Source of the DNA: Hominicoprocola sp037419475
Lineage (GTDB): Bacteria; Bacillota; Clostridia; Oscillospirales; Oscillospiraceae
Reading direction: 5' to 3'
Length of the DNA stretch: 64,000 nt
Assembly (NCBI GenBank): GCA_037419475.1
Contig: JAXYYF010000110.1
Coordinates: 20,194 to 84,193, forward strand
The number at the start of each line of letters is the position of its first letter. Position 1 is the stretch's first letter. The position numbers were made by a program, and so were the translations under genes. Below the pieces are notes generated by a model. That model did not search any database. It worked only from the letters and a program-made list of their open reading frames with translations, and was not told where the DNA came from. Shown piece by piece: positions 1-8,506 of this stretch.

Positions 1-746
1 CGCTCATCGGCCCCAACGGTGCGGGCAAGACCACTGCGTTCAACACCATCACCGGCGTATACGAGCCGACGAACGGACAGGTCAGCTTTATGAATGAGCC
101 GATCGTCCGCAACCACCCGCAGGGCAAGATGAAGCAGAATTATAAGGGCAAGGAGGCGGAAAAGTTCCTCCATCTGCCTGTGCTTGATCCCACGCCCGAT
201 AAGATCACCCGGCTCGGCATGGCGCGCACATTCCAGAATATCCGCTTGTGGAAGTCGCAGACGGTGTTTGATAATGTGCTCATTGCCAAGCATATGCGCC
301 GCACCAGCAATGTGTTCTCCGCGGCTTTCCACCTCAGCCGCAGAGAAGAGGCGCGGCAGCGCGAAGAGGTCATGGAGCTGTTGCGCATTGTGGGGCTTGA
401 GGATGTCAAGGACGAACTGGCAACCTCGCTGCCTTACGGTAAGCAGCGCCGTCTGGAGATCGCCCGCGCACTGGCCACCGAACCGAAGCTTTTGATGCTC
501 GACGAGCCGGCTGCCGGTATGAACCCGCAGGAGACCGACGAGCTGACGGAGTTCATCGGCCGCATCCGCGACGAATTTGACCTGACGATCCTGCTTATTG
601 AGCACCATATGGATCTTGTCATGGACATTTCCGACCGTATCTATGTTATTGACTTCGGCGAACTGATCGCTACCGGCACGCCGGAGGAAATCCAGAACAA
701 TCAGCGCGTTATCGACGCCTATCTGGGGGTGGAAGAGGATGCTTAA
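1..746 (+). CDS. livG: Branched-chain amino acid ABC transporter ATP-binding protein LivG (5' truncated by window edge)
   Basis: One of the two cytoplasmic ATPases that energise uptake of leucine, isoleucine and valine. The reading frame is open from the first complete codon at base 3 and begins inside Walker A (GPNGAGKTT), so only the first few dozen residues lie outside the window. A LivG-type insertion follows Walker A, then the C-loop region (LPYGKQRRLEIARAL), Walker B (LLMLDEPAAGMNP) and the H-loop histidine (LLIEHHMD). The stop codon overlaps the livF start (ATGCTTAA), so the two are translationally coupled. The permeases and binding protein are expected upstream, outside the window. 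Confidence 0.93.
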   Translation, partial: LIGPNGAGKTTAFNTITGVYEPTNGQVSFMNEPIVRNHPQGKMKQNYKGKEAEKFLHLPVLDPTPDKITRLGMARTFQNIRLWKSQTVFDNVLIAKHMRRTSNVFSAAFHLSRREEARQREEVMELLRIVGLEDVKDELATSLPYGKQRRLEIARALATEPKLLMLDEPAAGMNPQETDELTEFIGRIRDEFDLTILLIEHHMDLVMDISDRIYVIDFGELIATGTPEEIQNNQRVIDAYLGVEEDA

Positions 747-1455
747 AATTCAGAACCTTCAGGTCGCCTACGGCGGGATTCAGGCGCTGCGCGGCATTGA
801 TATGGAGGTGCCGGACGGCAAGATCGTCACGCTCATCGGCGCGAACGGCGCGGGCAAGTCCACCACGCTGCGCACTATCTCCGGCCTCGTCAAGGCCAAG
901 GCCGGTTCCATTACTTATAATGGGGAAGAACTGTTCGGCAAGCCTATCAGCTCTATCCTTGCCTCCGGTATTGCGCAGGTTCCCGAGGGACGGCGCGTGT
1001 TTCCGGATATGACGGTGCTGGAAAACCTCAGGATCGGCGCCTATCTGCGCAAGGACAAGGCGGAGATCGAAAAGGACATCGAGTGGATTTATGAGCTCTT
1101 CCCCCGCCTCAAGGAGCGCAGCTGGCAGCTCTCCGGCACGCTTTCCGGCGGCGAGCAGCAAATGCTGGCGGTCGGACGCGGCCTGATGTCTCGTCCGAAG
1201 GTGTTGATGATGGACGAGCCATCCCTCGGTCTTGCGCCGCTGGTCGTGCAGGGCATTTTTGACATCATCCGCGAGATCAACCGGCAAGGTGTGACCATCC
1301 TGCTCATTGAGCAGAACGCCAATATGGCGCTCAAGATCGCCGACCTTGCCTACGTTCTGGAGACGGGCCGCATCACCATGTTTGGCACCGGTGCGGCGCT
1401 GCTTGCCGATGAAAAGGTCAAGGAAGCCTATCTCGGCAAAAAGCGCAGAGGATAA
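739..1455 (+). CDS. livF: Branched-chain amino acid ABC transporter ATP-binding protein LivF
   Basis: Second ATPase of the Liv transporter, 238 residues, the usual length. Walker A (GANGAGKSTT) lies near residue 35, the signature LSGGEQQMLAVGRGL near 140, Walker B (VLMMDEPSLGLAP) near 155, and the H-loop LLIEQN near 190. Its ATG overlaps the livG stop. It is the last gene of the operon and a strong hairpin terminator follows 38 bases downstream. Confidence 0.95.
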   Translation: MLKIQNLQVAYGGIQALRGIDMEVPDGKIVTLIGANGAGKSTTLRTISGLVKAKAGSITYNGEELFGKPISSILASGIAQVPEGRRVFPDMTVLENLRIGAYLRKDKAEIEKDIEWIYELFPRLKERSWQLSGTLSGGEQQMLAVGRGLMSRPKVLMMDEPSLGLAPLVVQGIFDIIREINRQGVTILLIEQNANMALKIADLAYVLETGRITMFGTGAALLADEKVKEAYLGKKRRG

Positions 1456-1492
1456 GCAATTCATGCGCTTGACAGTGTGCGGAAAATGACGT

Positions 1493-1529
1493 AAAATGAC
1501 CGTCGGCACAAGTGCCGACGGTCATTTTT
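1493..1529 (+). terminator. Rho-independent terminator after livF
   Basis: A 17-bp stem (1493-1509 pairs with 1512-1528, core GACCGTCGGCAC) with a very tight loop, ending in a T run. It closes the liv operon and sits just upstream of the next gene's ribosome binding site. Confidence 0.9.
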
Positions 1530-1549
1530 CAAGGAAAGGGAGACATTCC

Positions 1550-2275
1550 ATGGTATATTTTGCAGTCGCACTGAGCGCGGCACTTGGCGGCTTTGTTCAG
1601 TCCATTACCGGCTTCGGGGCTGCGGTCGTGATGATGACAATTCTGCCTTATTTTTTCGATATGACGGTCGCTCCGTCGGTCTCTACGTCGATCTGTCTCG
1701 GCCTGACCGTGACGCTGGCGTGGAAGCTGCGTAAAAATGTCAATCTTCGGGTCACGCTGCCGCCCACGCTGCTTTACGCGGTGACGAGCGTAACGGCGAT
1801 CCACTTTATCGGCAAGATGAATTTGCATGGGCTGACGATCGCTTTCGGCGTGTTTTTGATGATTCTCGGAAGCTATCTGCTGTTGACGGAGAAGAAGGCG
1901 GCCATTCGCGTCACGCCGGCGGTCACCATTGTGTGCGGGCTTCTGGCGGGACTTTGCGGCGGTCTGTTTTCTGTCGGCGGGCCGATCATGGCGATTTATT
2001 ATCTGGCTGTGACGGACAGCCGGGAGAGTTACCTGGCCAACGCGCAGACAAACTTTGCGTGCACGAATACGATCTCCCTTACCACGCGTGTTTTGAATGG
2101 CTACTATACGCCGGGTCTGCTGCCGCTGACGGTGCTCGGCATCGCGGGCGTTGTCTGCGGACAGCGCTTCGGGCTGAAGCTGGGAAGCAAGCTTAATGCA
2201 GAGCAGCTCAGGCGGATCGTCTATTGTTATGTGATCCTTTCCGGCGGGATCACCGTGCTTCAAAATGTGCTGTGA
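1550..2275 (+). CDS. TauE/SafE-family membrane permease
   Basis: A 241-residue polytopic membrane protein of the TauE/SafE (sulfite exporter/DUF81) family, probably moving a small organic or sulfur-containing anion; the substrate cannot be told. It has about seven or eight hydrophobic segments and the family's two-half layout, with glycine-rich stretches GGFVQSITGFGAAVVM near the N-terminus and GLCGGLFSVGGPIMAIYY in the middle. The ATG at 1550 is preceded by AAGGAAAGGGAG at good distance; an upstream in-frame start would lie inside the livF terminator. It appears monocistronic, with a terminator on each side. Confidence 0.85.
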   Translation: MVYFAVALSAALGGFVQSITGFGAAVVMMTILPYFFDMTVAPSVSTSICLGLTVTLAWKLRKNVNLRVTLPPTLLYAVTSVTAIHFIGKMNLHGLTIAFGVFLMILGSYLLLTEKKAAIRVTPAVTIVCGLLAGLCGGLFSVGGPIMAIYYLAVTDSRESYLANAQTNFACTNTISLTTRVLNGYYTPGLLPLTVLGIAGVVCGQRFGLKLGSKLNAEQLRRIVYCYVILSGGITVLQNVL

Positions 2276-2277
2276 AA

Positions 2278-2308
2278 AGCGGCCGCCCATTCGGGCGGCT
2301 GCTTTTTT
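2278..2308 (+). terminator. Rho-independent terminator after the TauE-family gene
   Basis: GC-rich stem (GGCCGCCC pairing with GGGCGGCT) with an ATTC loop followed by six T residues. Confidence 0.88.
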
Positions 2309-2362
2309 ATCACCGTGCCGCCGCGCGGTGCATACTTTGTGAGGGGAGAGGAAGTGGCCCCG

Positions 2363-2590
2363 ATGCAGACGACACTTGACGCACTGGAGATCGGTGGGCA
2401 GGCCGTGATCACGTCGCTTGACGCAAGCGGTGATGTGCGGCGGCGGATGCTTGACCTCGGCTTTGTGCCGGGGGCATGCGTGCGTGCGCTGCATGCCTCG
2501 CCGTGGAACGATCCGGTCGCTTACGGTGTGCGCGGCGCGGTCATCGCGCTGCGGCGGGAGGATGCGAGAAGCGTCCTTGTTCAATTTTGA
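2363..2590 (+). CDS. feoA: Ferrous iron transport protein FeoA
   Basis: A 75-residue SH3-like cytoplasmic accessory of the FeoB ferrous iron transporter. The FeoA pattern is clear: DVRRRMLDLGFVPGACVRAL then a C-terminal strand with GVRGAVIALRREDARSVLV. The ATG at 2363 was chosen because GAGGGGAGAGGAAG lies 8 to 9 bases upstream; a longer in-frame start at 2315 has no comparable site. feoB begins 19 bases after the stop. Confidence 0.92.
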   Translation: MQTTLDALEIGGQAVITSLDASGDVRRRMLDLGFVPGACVRALHASPWNDPVAYGVRGAVIALRREDARSVLVQF

Positions 2591-2609
2591 TATGATGGAG
2601 GGATCGCCC

Positions 2610-4655
2610 ATGCAGCGGCCGCACACGATCGCACTGGCCGGAAACCCGAATGTCGGAAAATCCACGATATTCAACGCGCTTACAGGACTCAGACAGCATA
2701 CGGGAAACTGGCCGGGCAAAACGGTCGCCGCCGCGCGGGGCGGCCTTACATATAGCGGCGAGCGCTTTACACTCGTCGATCTGCCGGGGACCTATTCGCT
2801 CTTTCCAAACTCGGTGGAGGAGGAGATCGCGCGGGATTATCTCTGCTCCGGCGAAGCGGAGGCGGTTCTGGTACTGGCCGATGCGACCTGCCTGGAGCGC
2901 AGCATGAACCTTGTTCTGCAAACGATGGAGGCGGTGGATATTCCGGCGGTGCTCTGCGTCAATCTGCTCGACGAGGCGGCGGAAAAGGATATTACGATCG
3001 ACCTTGACGCACTCTCGCAGGAACTGAGTATCCCTGTTGTCGGGACTGCGGCAAGCCGGGGAGAGGGCATCGAAGCGCTGCGCGCTGCGCTGGCTTCCGC
3101 CGTTCATCAGGAACGGCGGAAGGAAATGGAACTGCCCTATCCGCGCCCTATTGAGCGGGCAGTGCGCGTGCTCGAACCGGCGCTTGTACCCTTTGCCGGG
3201 GCGCAGAGCCGCTTTTATGCGCTGCGATTGCTGGAAGGAGACGAATTGTTTTTCGCACGCTTCGGCGCCGGACTGCCACCGCTTGCTGCCAAGCGGATCG
3301 AAGCGTGCCGCCGCCTTGCTGAAGCGGAGCTGGAGGAGCTGCGGGGCGACCGGCTGCGCGATGCACTGGTCGGCACACTTTCTGCGCGATCAGCGGAGAT
3401 CACTGCGCGCTGCGAAAAGCGAGAGGAAACACGTGCGCAGCGGCGTGACCGGCGGCTTGATCGTCTGCTGACCTCCCACCGCACCGGCATACCGATGATG
3501 CTGCTGCTTCTCATGGGAATCTTGTGGCTGACCATCGCCGGAGCTAATGCGCCGTCAAGGCTGCTCTCAGCACTGCTGTTTTCCGTGCAGGAGCCGCTGC
3601 GCGGAGCGCTGAATGCTGTGCTGCCGCCGTTTTTGTGCGGCGCAATGGTGGATGGCGTGTACCGCACGCTTGCGTGGGTGGTGGCCGTGATGCTGCCGCC
3701 AATGGCCATCTTTTTTCCGCTCTTTACGCTGCTTGAGGATGTGGGCTATCTGCCGCGCGTGGCATTTAATCTGGACCGCTGCTTTGCCCGCGCCGGAGCG
3801 CACGGACGCCAGTGCCTGACGATGTGCATGGGACTTGGCTGCAACGCCTGCGGCGTGACGGGCTGCCGCATCATCAATTCGCCGCGCGAACGGCTGATCG
3901 CCATGCTGACGAACAGCCTTGTGCCTTGCAATGGCCGTTTTCCACTCCTCATTGCGCTTCTGAGCATTTTCTTCGGCGGCACGGGGACATTCGGTACAGC
4001 GCTGGGGCTGCTTGCTGTGCTGGTGTTTTCCGTGGGGATGACGCTTCTGGCCTCGCGGCTGCTCTCGTCCACTGTGCTGCGTGGTGGGCCGTCCGCTTTC
4101 TCACTTGAGCTGCCGCCCTACCGCCGCCCGCAGATCGGGCAGGTGTTGGTGCGGTCGCTGCTCGACCGCACGATATTCGTCCTTGGCCGCGCGGTGACAG
4201 TGGCTGCGCCAGCGGGGCTGCTGATCTATCTCATGGGAAATCTCACCGTTGACGGTGCGACCCTGCTTGCACACGGCGCGGCGGCGCTTGATCCATTTGC
4301 CCGCGCACTGGGACTGGACGGCATGATCCTGCTTGCATTTGTGCTTGGCTTTCCGGCCAATGAGATCGTTCTGCCGATCCTCTTGATGGGCTACAGTTCA
4401 GCGGGCTGCCTGACGGATTATACTTCGCTGCCTGAGCTGCGGGATGCGCTTGCGGCAAATGGCTGGACAAATGGGACGGCGCTGTGCGTCATGCTTTTTT
4501 CGCTTCTGCATTTCCCATGCGGCACAACAACGCTCACGCTGGCGCGGGAGACAAAAAGTGTAAAGTGGACACTCCTTGGCTTCTTTCTGCCGTTGGCAGC
4601 GGGCATTACTGTGTGTTTTCTGGTGCATGCAGCCACGGAAATAATGGGACTTTAA
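2610..4655 (+). CDS. feoB: Ferrous iron transport protein FeoB
   Basis: A GTPase-coupled inner-membrane Fe(II) transporter of 681 residues. The N-terminal G domain shows G1 GNPNVGKST (residues 11-19), G3 DLPGTYSL near 60 and G4 NLLDEA near 120, followed by a helical linker and a polytopic membrane domain. The first gate motif reads GLGCNACGVTGCRI, with cysteines where Proteobacteria have GCNVP; this is the variant I know from clostridial FeoB. The second gate is LLHFPCGTTTLTLA. The ATG at 2610 is preceded by GGAGGG at 8 bases; in-frame codons further upstream overlap feoA. No FeoC was found. Confidence 0.95.
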   Translation: MQRPHTIALAGNPNVGKSTIFNALTGLRQHTGNWPGKTVAAARGGLTYSGERFTLVDLPGTYSLFPNSVEEEIARDYLCSGEAEAVLVLADATCLERSMNLVLQTMEAVDIPAVLCVNLLDEAAEKDITIDLDALSQELSIPVVGTAASRGEGIEALRAALASAVHQERRKEMELPYPRPIERAVRVLEPALVPFAGAQSRFYALRLLEGDELFFARFGAGLPPLAAKRIEACRRLAEAELEELRGDRLRDALVGTLSARSAEITARCEKREETRAQRRDRRLDRLLTSHRTGIPMMLLLLMGILWLTIAGANAPSRLLSALLFSVQEPLRGALNAVLPPFLCGAMVDGVYRTLAWVVAVMLPPMAIFFPLFTLLEDVGYLPRVAFNLDRCFARAGAHGRQCLTMCMGLGCNACGVTGCRIINSPRERLIAMLTNSLVPCNGRFPLLIALLSIFFGGTGTFGTALGLLAVLVFSVGMTLLASRLLSSTVLRGGPSAFSLELPPYRRPQIGQVLVRSLLDRTIFVLGRAVTVAAPAGLLIYLMGNLTVDGATLLAHGAAALDPFARALGLDGMILLAFVLGFPANEIVLPILLMGYSSAGCLTDYTSLPELRDALAANGWTNGTALCVMLFSLLHFPCGTTTLTLARETKSVKWTLLGFFLPLAAGITVCFLVHAATEIMGL

Positions 4656-4706
4656 ATACAAAATGTAATTTTCGACAGAATTTATACGAGTTGTTGCAAG
4701 AAATAA

Positions 4707-4741
4707 AAAAGAGACGCGACCCCTCGGTTTGCGTCTCTTTT
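4707..4741. terminator. Bidirectional terminator between feoB and the convergent lipoprotein gene
   Basis: Stem AAAAGAGACGC (4707-4717) pairs with GCGTCTCTTTT (4731-4741), so there is an A run on one side and a T run on the other. It serves feoB on the plus strand and the lipoprotein gene on the minus strand. Confidence 0.9.
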
Positions 4742-4753
4742 GACGGTATTATC

Positions 4754-6451
4754 TTACGGCTCGCGGATCGTTCCGCCGTTGAGCACGACCCGGCCGTTTT
4801 CCGTGACCAGTCCAGCTTCACCGCCGGGAACGATGACCTCACTGCGGCCGGTGATAATGATATCACCCTCGCCGAGCCACAAGCCTTGTTCGAGTATGAC
4901 GGTGCCCCCATAAATGATGACGTCTCCGCGCTCAATGCTGGTCTCGCCCATGAGATGCAGTTCTCCGGCTGCGATCTCCAGCTGTGCATTTTGCAGCCAA
5001 AATTCGCCGTCCACCGTGAGATTTCCATCGAGGCTCAGAATCCCCTCCTCCCCGGCATTGCTGCCCATGTGCAGAGTACCGCAGCGGACGGAGCAACCCT
5101 CCCACATGGCGAGGAAAGGCGCGTGGACGCCGCCCCAGCCCCAAACGTTAATGCCTCCCGCGCAGAGCGAGCCGCCGCCGGTGAGTAGCAATCCCGTGCC
5201 CGCGAGATCGCCGTCGATGGTATTTTCGCTGCGCAGATCCAGATGCAGTCCGCCCCAGACTGGAAGCTCCGGCGCACTGCCGTTTTCCATCGTGAGCGTA
5301 CCGGCGAACCAGCAGTCGTTAATGGGATTGGCAAGGGTCAGACTGTCCCAGATGGCGTTGGTTGCCGCGTCCGCCCAGTCGGGGCTGTAGACGGTTGAAT
5401 AATAGCCTGCGCCGGAGGCTGCGGGAGCGGAGTCCTCCGCGCCGTCCCACAGCGCCGCGCTGGCAGCATAGTCGTGAATGACCGCATCGGAGAAGTCCGG
5501 CGTGGAGAATGTGCCAGCGCCGCCCTCGACAACGCTTCCGGCAGGGAGTGCGTCTGCAATATGGCCAGCGCCGCCGGAGAGGAGAAACACAGCGCTGCCG
5601 TCAAGTGTGTCAAGAAGCATCGTGCCGCCGCGGAGTATCGCGCGGGAGGGCTGAAAGACGTTGCGCGCAAGCACCGCGCCGCCCGCATTAACCAGCTCGC
5701 CGCCATTGAGCCAAAGCTGCTCGGTGCAGAGCTCTCCACTGAGGACAGCGAGTGCCGGTGCATCACCGATCGGTGTCAGGCGGATGCTCTCACAGCGCAG
5801 GGTCATATTGCCATCGAGCATCAGCGCGGGAAGCGGAAGGCCTTCGCCGCCGCAGTCCAGACCGCTCGTGTTGACAATGGTCAGCGTACCGCTTCCGGTG
5901 ATGAGCACGCAGTCAAAGCCCTCAAAGCAGCTGTATTCCGTGCCGCCGCCGTCCACCGTACACTCGCCGAAAATATTCAGCCGCAGGATGCCGCCCTCAG
6001 GTGCGCTCAGGTTCGGAATGGCGCAGTTGGTGGCCTCAATGGTGCAGGCATCATAGGTCTCGCCATTCCATAGTACCTGATCGTAGGAGCTCAGCCGCTT
6101 TGCACCGCCGCTGGAGAATACAGAGAGCTTCACGCCATCGGAAACCGTATCGTCCTCGCGGATGAGATCGGTGTAGCTGCCGTCGGGCAGACGGACAGCG
6201 ACGATGTCGCATGCGCCGTCTTCAGCGCGTGCGGCGCGGGAGGATGCGCCGCTCTTCTCCGCCGCACCGGCTGTATTCGCGATGTCAAACCATACGCGGC
6301 AGATCTCTGGCAGATCCTCAGCCCTCAGCTCAGTCTCCGCCAGCATCTTACCGTCTGAGGTGGGAAGCGTGGCGGTGTTGTCCGGCTGGTTTGTGCCGCA
6401 GGCGGTGAGCAGAAGGGAAAGCGTGAGCAGGAGTGCAGGCAGCTTTTTCAT
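4754..6451 (-). CDS. Large secreted lipoprotein with beta-solenoid-like repeats, function unknown
   Basis: A 565-residue surface lipoprotein. The N-terminus is a lipoprotein signal with lipobox LLTAC (Cys18). The mature part is rich in short Gly/Asn/Thr strands such as GSGTLTIVNTS, NLTVDGEF and GRVVLNGGTI, which recur about every 20-25 residues and suggest a right-handed beta-helix. No catalytic motif was recognised. Carbohydrate-binding beta-helix lipoproteins of clostridia are a possible comparison, but this is only a guess. Start: ATG at 6451 with GGAGGA seven bases upstream. It begins 40 bases after htpG on the same strand, so the two are probably co-transcribed. Confidence 0.7.
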   Translation of the reverse strand: MKKLPALLLTLSLLLTACGTNQPDNTATLPTSDGKMLAETELRAEDLPEICRVWFDIANTAGAAEKSGASSRAARAEDGACDIVAVRLPDGSYTDLIREDDTVSDGVKLSVFSSGGAKRLSSYDQVLWNGETYDACTIEATNCAIPNLSAPEGGILRLNIFGECTVDGGGTEYSCFEGFDCVLITGSGTLTIVNTSGLDCGGEGLPLPALMLDGNMTLRCESIRLTPIGDAPALAVLSGELCTEQLWLNGGELVNAGGAVLARNVFQPSRAILRGGTMLLDTLDGSAVFLLSGGAGHIADALPAGSVVEGGAGTFSTPDFSDAVIHDYAASAALWDGAEDSAPAASGAGYYSTVYSPDWADAATNAIWDSLTLANPINDCWFAGTLTMENGSAPELPVWGGLHLDLRSENTIDGDLAGTGLLLTGGGSLCAGGINVWGWGGVHAPFLAMWEGCSVRCGTLHMGSNAGEEGILSLDGNLTVDGEFWLQNAQLEIAAGELHLMGETSIERGDVIIYGGTVILEQGLWLGEGDIIITGRSEVIVPGGEAGLVTENGRVVLNGGTIREP

Positions 6452-6491
6452 GGTGTCGTCCTCCGAAATAAAATTTGCGGGGATCGATCCT

Positions 6492-8369
6492 TTACTTCAT
6501 CAGTCCGGCAACGAGGTCGGTGTATTCGCTCGGGTCCTCCAGCGGCAGACCCGCAATGAGCAGCGCCTGATCGTAGAGGAGCTTTGCGTACACTTCTGCC
6601 TTTTCGCGGTCGCTGGTCATCGCCTGCTCCATGGCCTGCACGGCGGAATGCGCAGTGTTGAGTTCAAGAATGCGGTCAGCCTTGACAGGCATGGGCGTCT
6701 GGAAGTTCTTGAAGTATTTTTCCATTTCGAAGCTGAAGCCCTCACCGGCGGTCATGCAGACCGGATGTGTCTTGAGACGGTGAGAGGCCTTGGCTTCCTT
6801 GATCTTATCGCCGAGGACCTCCTTGACGAACTGCATCAACTCGGGCTTTTCGTCAACATCCTGCTTTTCCTCGCCATCGAGATCAAGCTCGCCGTCGATG
6901 ATGGAGCGGAACTCGTGGTCGGCATATTTGCCGAGCACCTGAAGGGCAAACTCGTCCGTTTCGCCGGTCAGGTAGAGGATCTCGTAATTCTTTTCCTTCA
7001 AAAGCTCCGTCTGCGGCAGATGGTCGATGGCAGAGACGCTCTCGCCCGCGGCGAAGTAGATGTATTTCTGGTTCTCCGGCATGCGGTCGGCATACTCGTG
7101 CAGCGTGACAAGTTTCTTTTCTGTCGAGGAGTAGAACAGCAGCAGATCCTGCAAGGCTTCTCTGCGCGTCTCACCGCCCTGACCGGCGATGCCAAAGCTG
7201 ATGGCGCGGCCGAAGTTTTCATAGAACTGCTCGTAGCCCGCGCGGTCGTCACGCAGAAGCTTTTCCAGATCGCCGCGTACCTTCTTTTCCAGATTGTTCC
7301 CGATGACCTTGAGCTGGCGATCGTGCTGGAGCAGCTCACGCGAAATGTTCAGGCTCAGATCCGGGGAGTCGACCACACCGCGCACAAAGCGCAGATAGTC
7401 CGGCAGCAGCGCGTCGCAGTGATCCATGATCATCACGCCGGCGGAATAGAGCTGAAGCCCCTTTTCATAGCCCTCGCTGTAAAAGTCCATGGGGCGCTGG
7501 GAGGGGATGAAGAGCAGAGCCTTGTAGGTCACGCTGCCCTCGACGCTTGCGGTGATGACGCGTTGGGGCTTATCAAAGGCGTGAGCGATGGACTGGTAGA
7601 ACTTTTCGTATTCCTCGTCCTTGACCTCGCTCTTCGGCTTCTGCCAGAGCGGGATCATGGAGTTGACCGTTGTCATTTCGTCGATGTACTCGTATTCCGG
7701 CTTCTCGGGATCGCTGCCCTCCTTGACTTTGCGCGTCGGGCGCAGCATCCGAATGGGGTAGCGGATGTAATCGGAGTATTTTTTGACCAACTCATAGAGC
7801 CGGTAGCCGTCGAGATACTCGGAGTACTTTTCCTCATCCGTGTCGGGCTTGATGTGCATGATGACGTCGGTGCCGACCGTGTCCTTTTCACACTCGCTGA
7901 TGGTGTAGCCGTCCGCGCCGGAGGACTGCCACTCATAGGCGGTCTCCTCGCCATACTTCTTTGTCACGACTGTAATATTGTCGGCGACCATGAACGCGGA
8001 GTAGAAGCCCACGCCGAACTGGCCGATGATGTCAATGTCGTCCTTCTGCTCGGCCTCCTGACGGAACTTGTAGGAGCCGGAGGAGGCGATCACGCCGAGA
8101 TTATTTTCCAGCTCGTCGCGGTTCATGCCGATGCCGTTGTCGCTGACGGTCAGCGTGCGCGCATCCTTGTCGGTGGTGAGCACGATGCGGAAGTCGCCGC
8201 GATCCAGACCGACCTTGTCATCGGTCAGCGAGAGGTAGCAGAGCTTGTCGATCGCGTCGCTCGCGTTTGAGATGATCTCACGCAGGAAGATCTCTTTATG
8301 CGTGTAGATCGAGTTGACCATCAGGTCGAGCAGGCGCTTGGACTCTGCTTTAAATTGTTTTTTTGCCAT
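6492..8369 (-). CDS. htpG: Molecular chaperone HtpG (Hsp90)
   Basis: Cytoplasmic ATP-dependent Hsp90 chaperone, 625 residues, the usual bacterial length. The GHKL ATPase motifs are present: NASDAIDKL near residue 35, DNGIGMN near 80 and GQFGVGFYSAFM near 115; the middle-domain catalytic arginine region lies in SPDLSLNISRELLQ. The C-terminal dimerisation domain is complete. Start: ATG at 8369 with AAAGGAG ten bases upstream. A lipoprotein gene follows on the same strand. Confidence 0.97.
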   Translation of the reverse strand: MAKKQFKAESKRLLDLMVNSIYTHKEIFLREIISNASDAIDKLCYLSLTDDKVGLDRGDFRIVLTTDKDARTLTVSDNGIGMNRDELENNLGVIASSGSYKFRQEAEQKDDIDIIGQFGVGFYSAFMVADNITVVTKKYGEETAYEWQSSGADGYTISECEKDTVGTDVIMHIKPDTDEEKYSEYLDGYRLYELVKKYSDYIRYPIRMLRPTRKVKEGSDPEKPEYEYIDEMTTVNSMIPLWQKPKSEVKDEEYEKFYQSIAHAFDKPQRVITASVEGSVTYKALLFIPSQRPMDFYSEGYEKGLQLYSAGVMIMDHCDALLPDYLRFVRGVVDSPDLSLNISRELLQHDRQLKVIGNNLEKKVRGDLEKLLRDDRAGYEQFYENFGRAISFGIAGQGGETRREALQDLLLFYSSTEKKLVTLHEYADRMPENQKYIYFAAGESVSAIDHLPQTELLKEKNYEILYLTGETDEFALQVLGKYADHEFRSIIDGELDLDGEEKQDVDEKPELMQFVKEVLGDKIKEAKASHRLKTHPVCMTAGEGFSFEMEKYFKNFQTPMPVKADRILELNTAHSAVQAMEQAMTSDREKAEVYAKLLYDQALLIAGLPLEDPSEYTDLVAGLMK

Positions 8370-8404
8370 AAGGCAGCATCTCCTTTGGATTCTTATTTGA
8401 CCTT

Positions 8405-8410
8405 ATTATA
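8405..8410 (-). promoter_or_regulatory. Probable htpG promoter (-10)
   Basis: On the minus strand a perfect TATAAT is preceded by TGC, giving an extended -10 hexamer 35-40 bases before the htpG start. The -35 region is poor. No CIRCE inverted repeat or other heat-shock operator was seen. Confidence 0.5.
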
Positions 8411-8464
8411 GCACGGAAAAGGGAGGATTGTTGTATATTTTTTGAATTTTGCGGATTTTGGGAT

Positions 8465-8497
8465 AAAAAGAGGCCACACCCTTTGGGTGCGGCCTCT
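8465..8497 (-). terminator. Terminator after mnmA
   Basis: On the minus strand AGAGGCCGCACCC pairs through a three-base loop with GGGTGTGGCCTCT and is followed by TTTTT. It closes the metQ-metN-metI-mnmA unit. Confidence 0.9.
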
Positions 8498-8506
8498 GCC
8501 ATGTTA

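Noticed and set aside
6204..8270. A 688-codon open frame antisense to htpG and the lipoprotein
   Set aside because: Its opposite strand encodes an intact Hsp90 with all motifs; it also crosses the gene boundary.
8370..8460. CIRCE or HrcA operator at htpG
   Set aside because: No TTAGCACTC-N9-GAGTGCTAA-like repeat is present.
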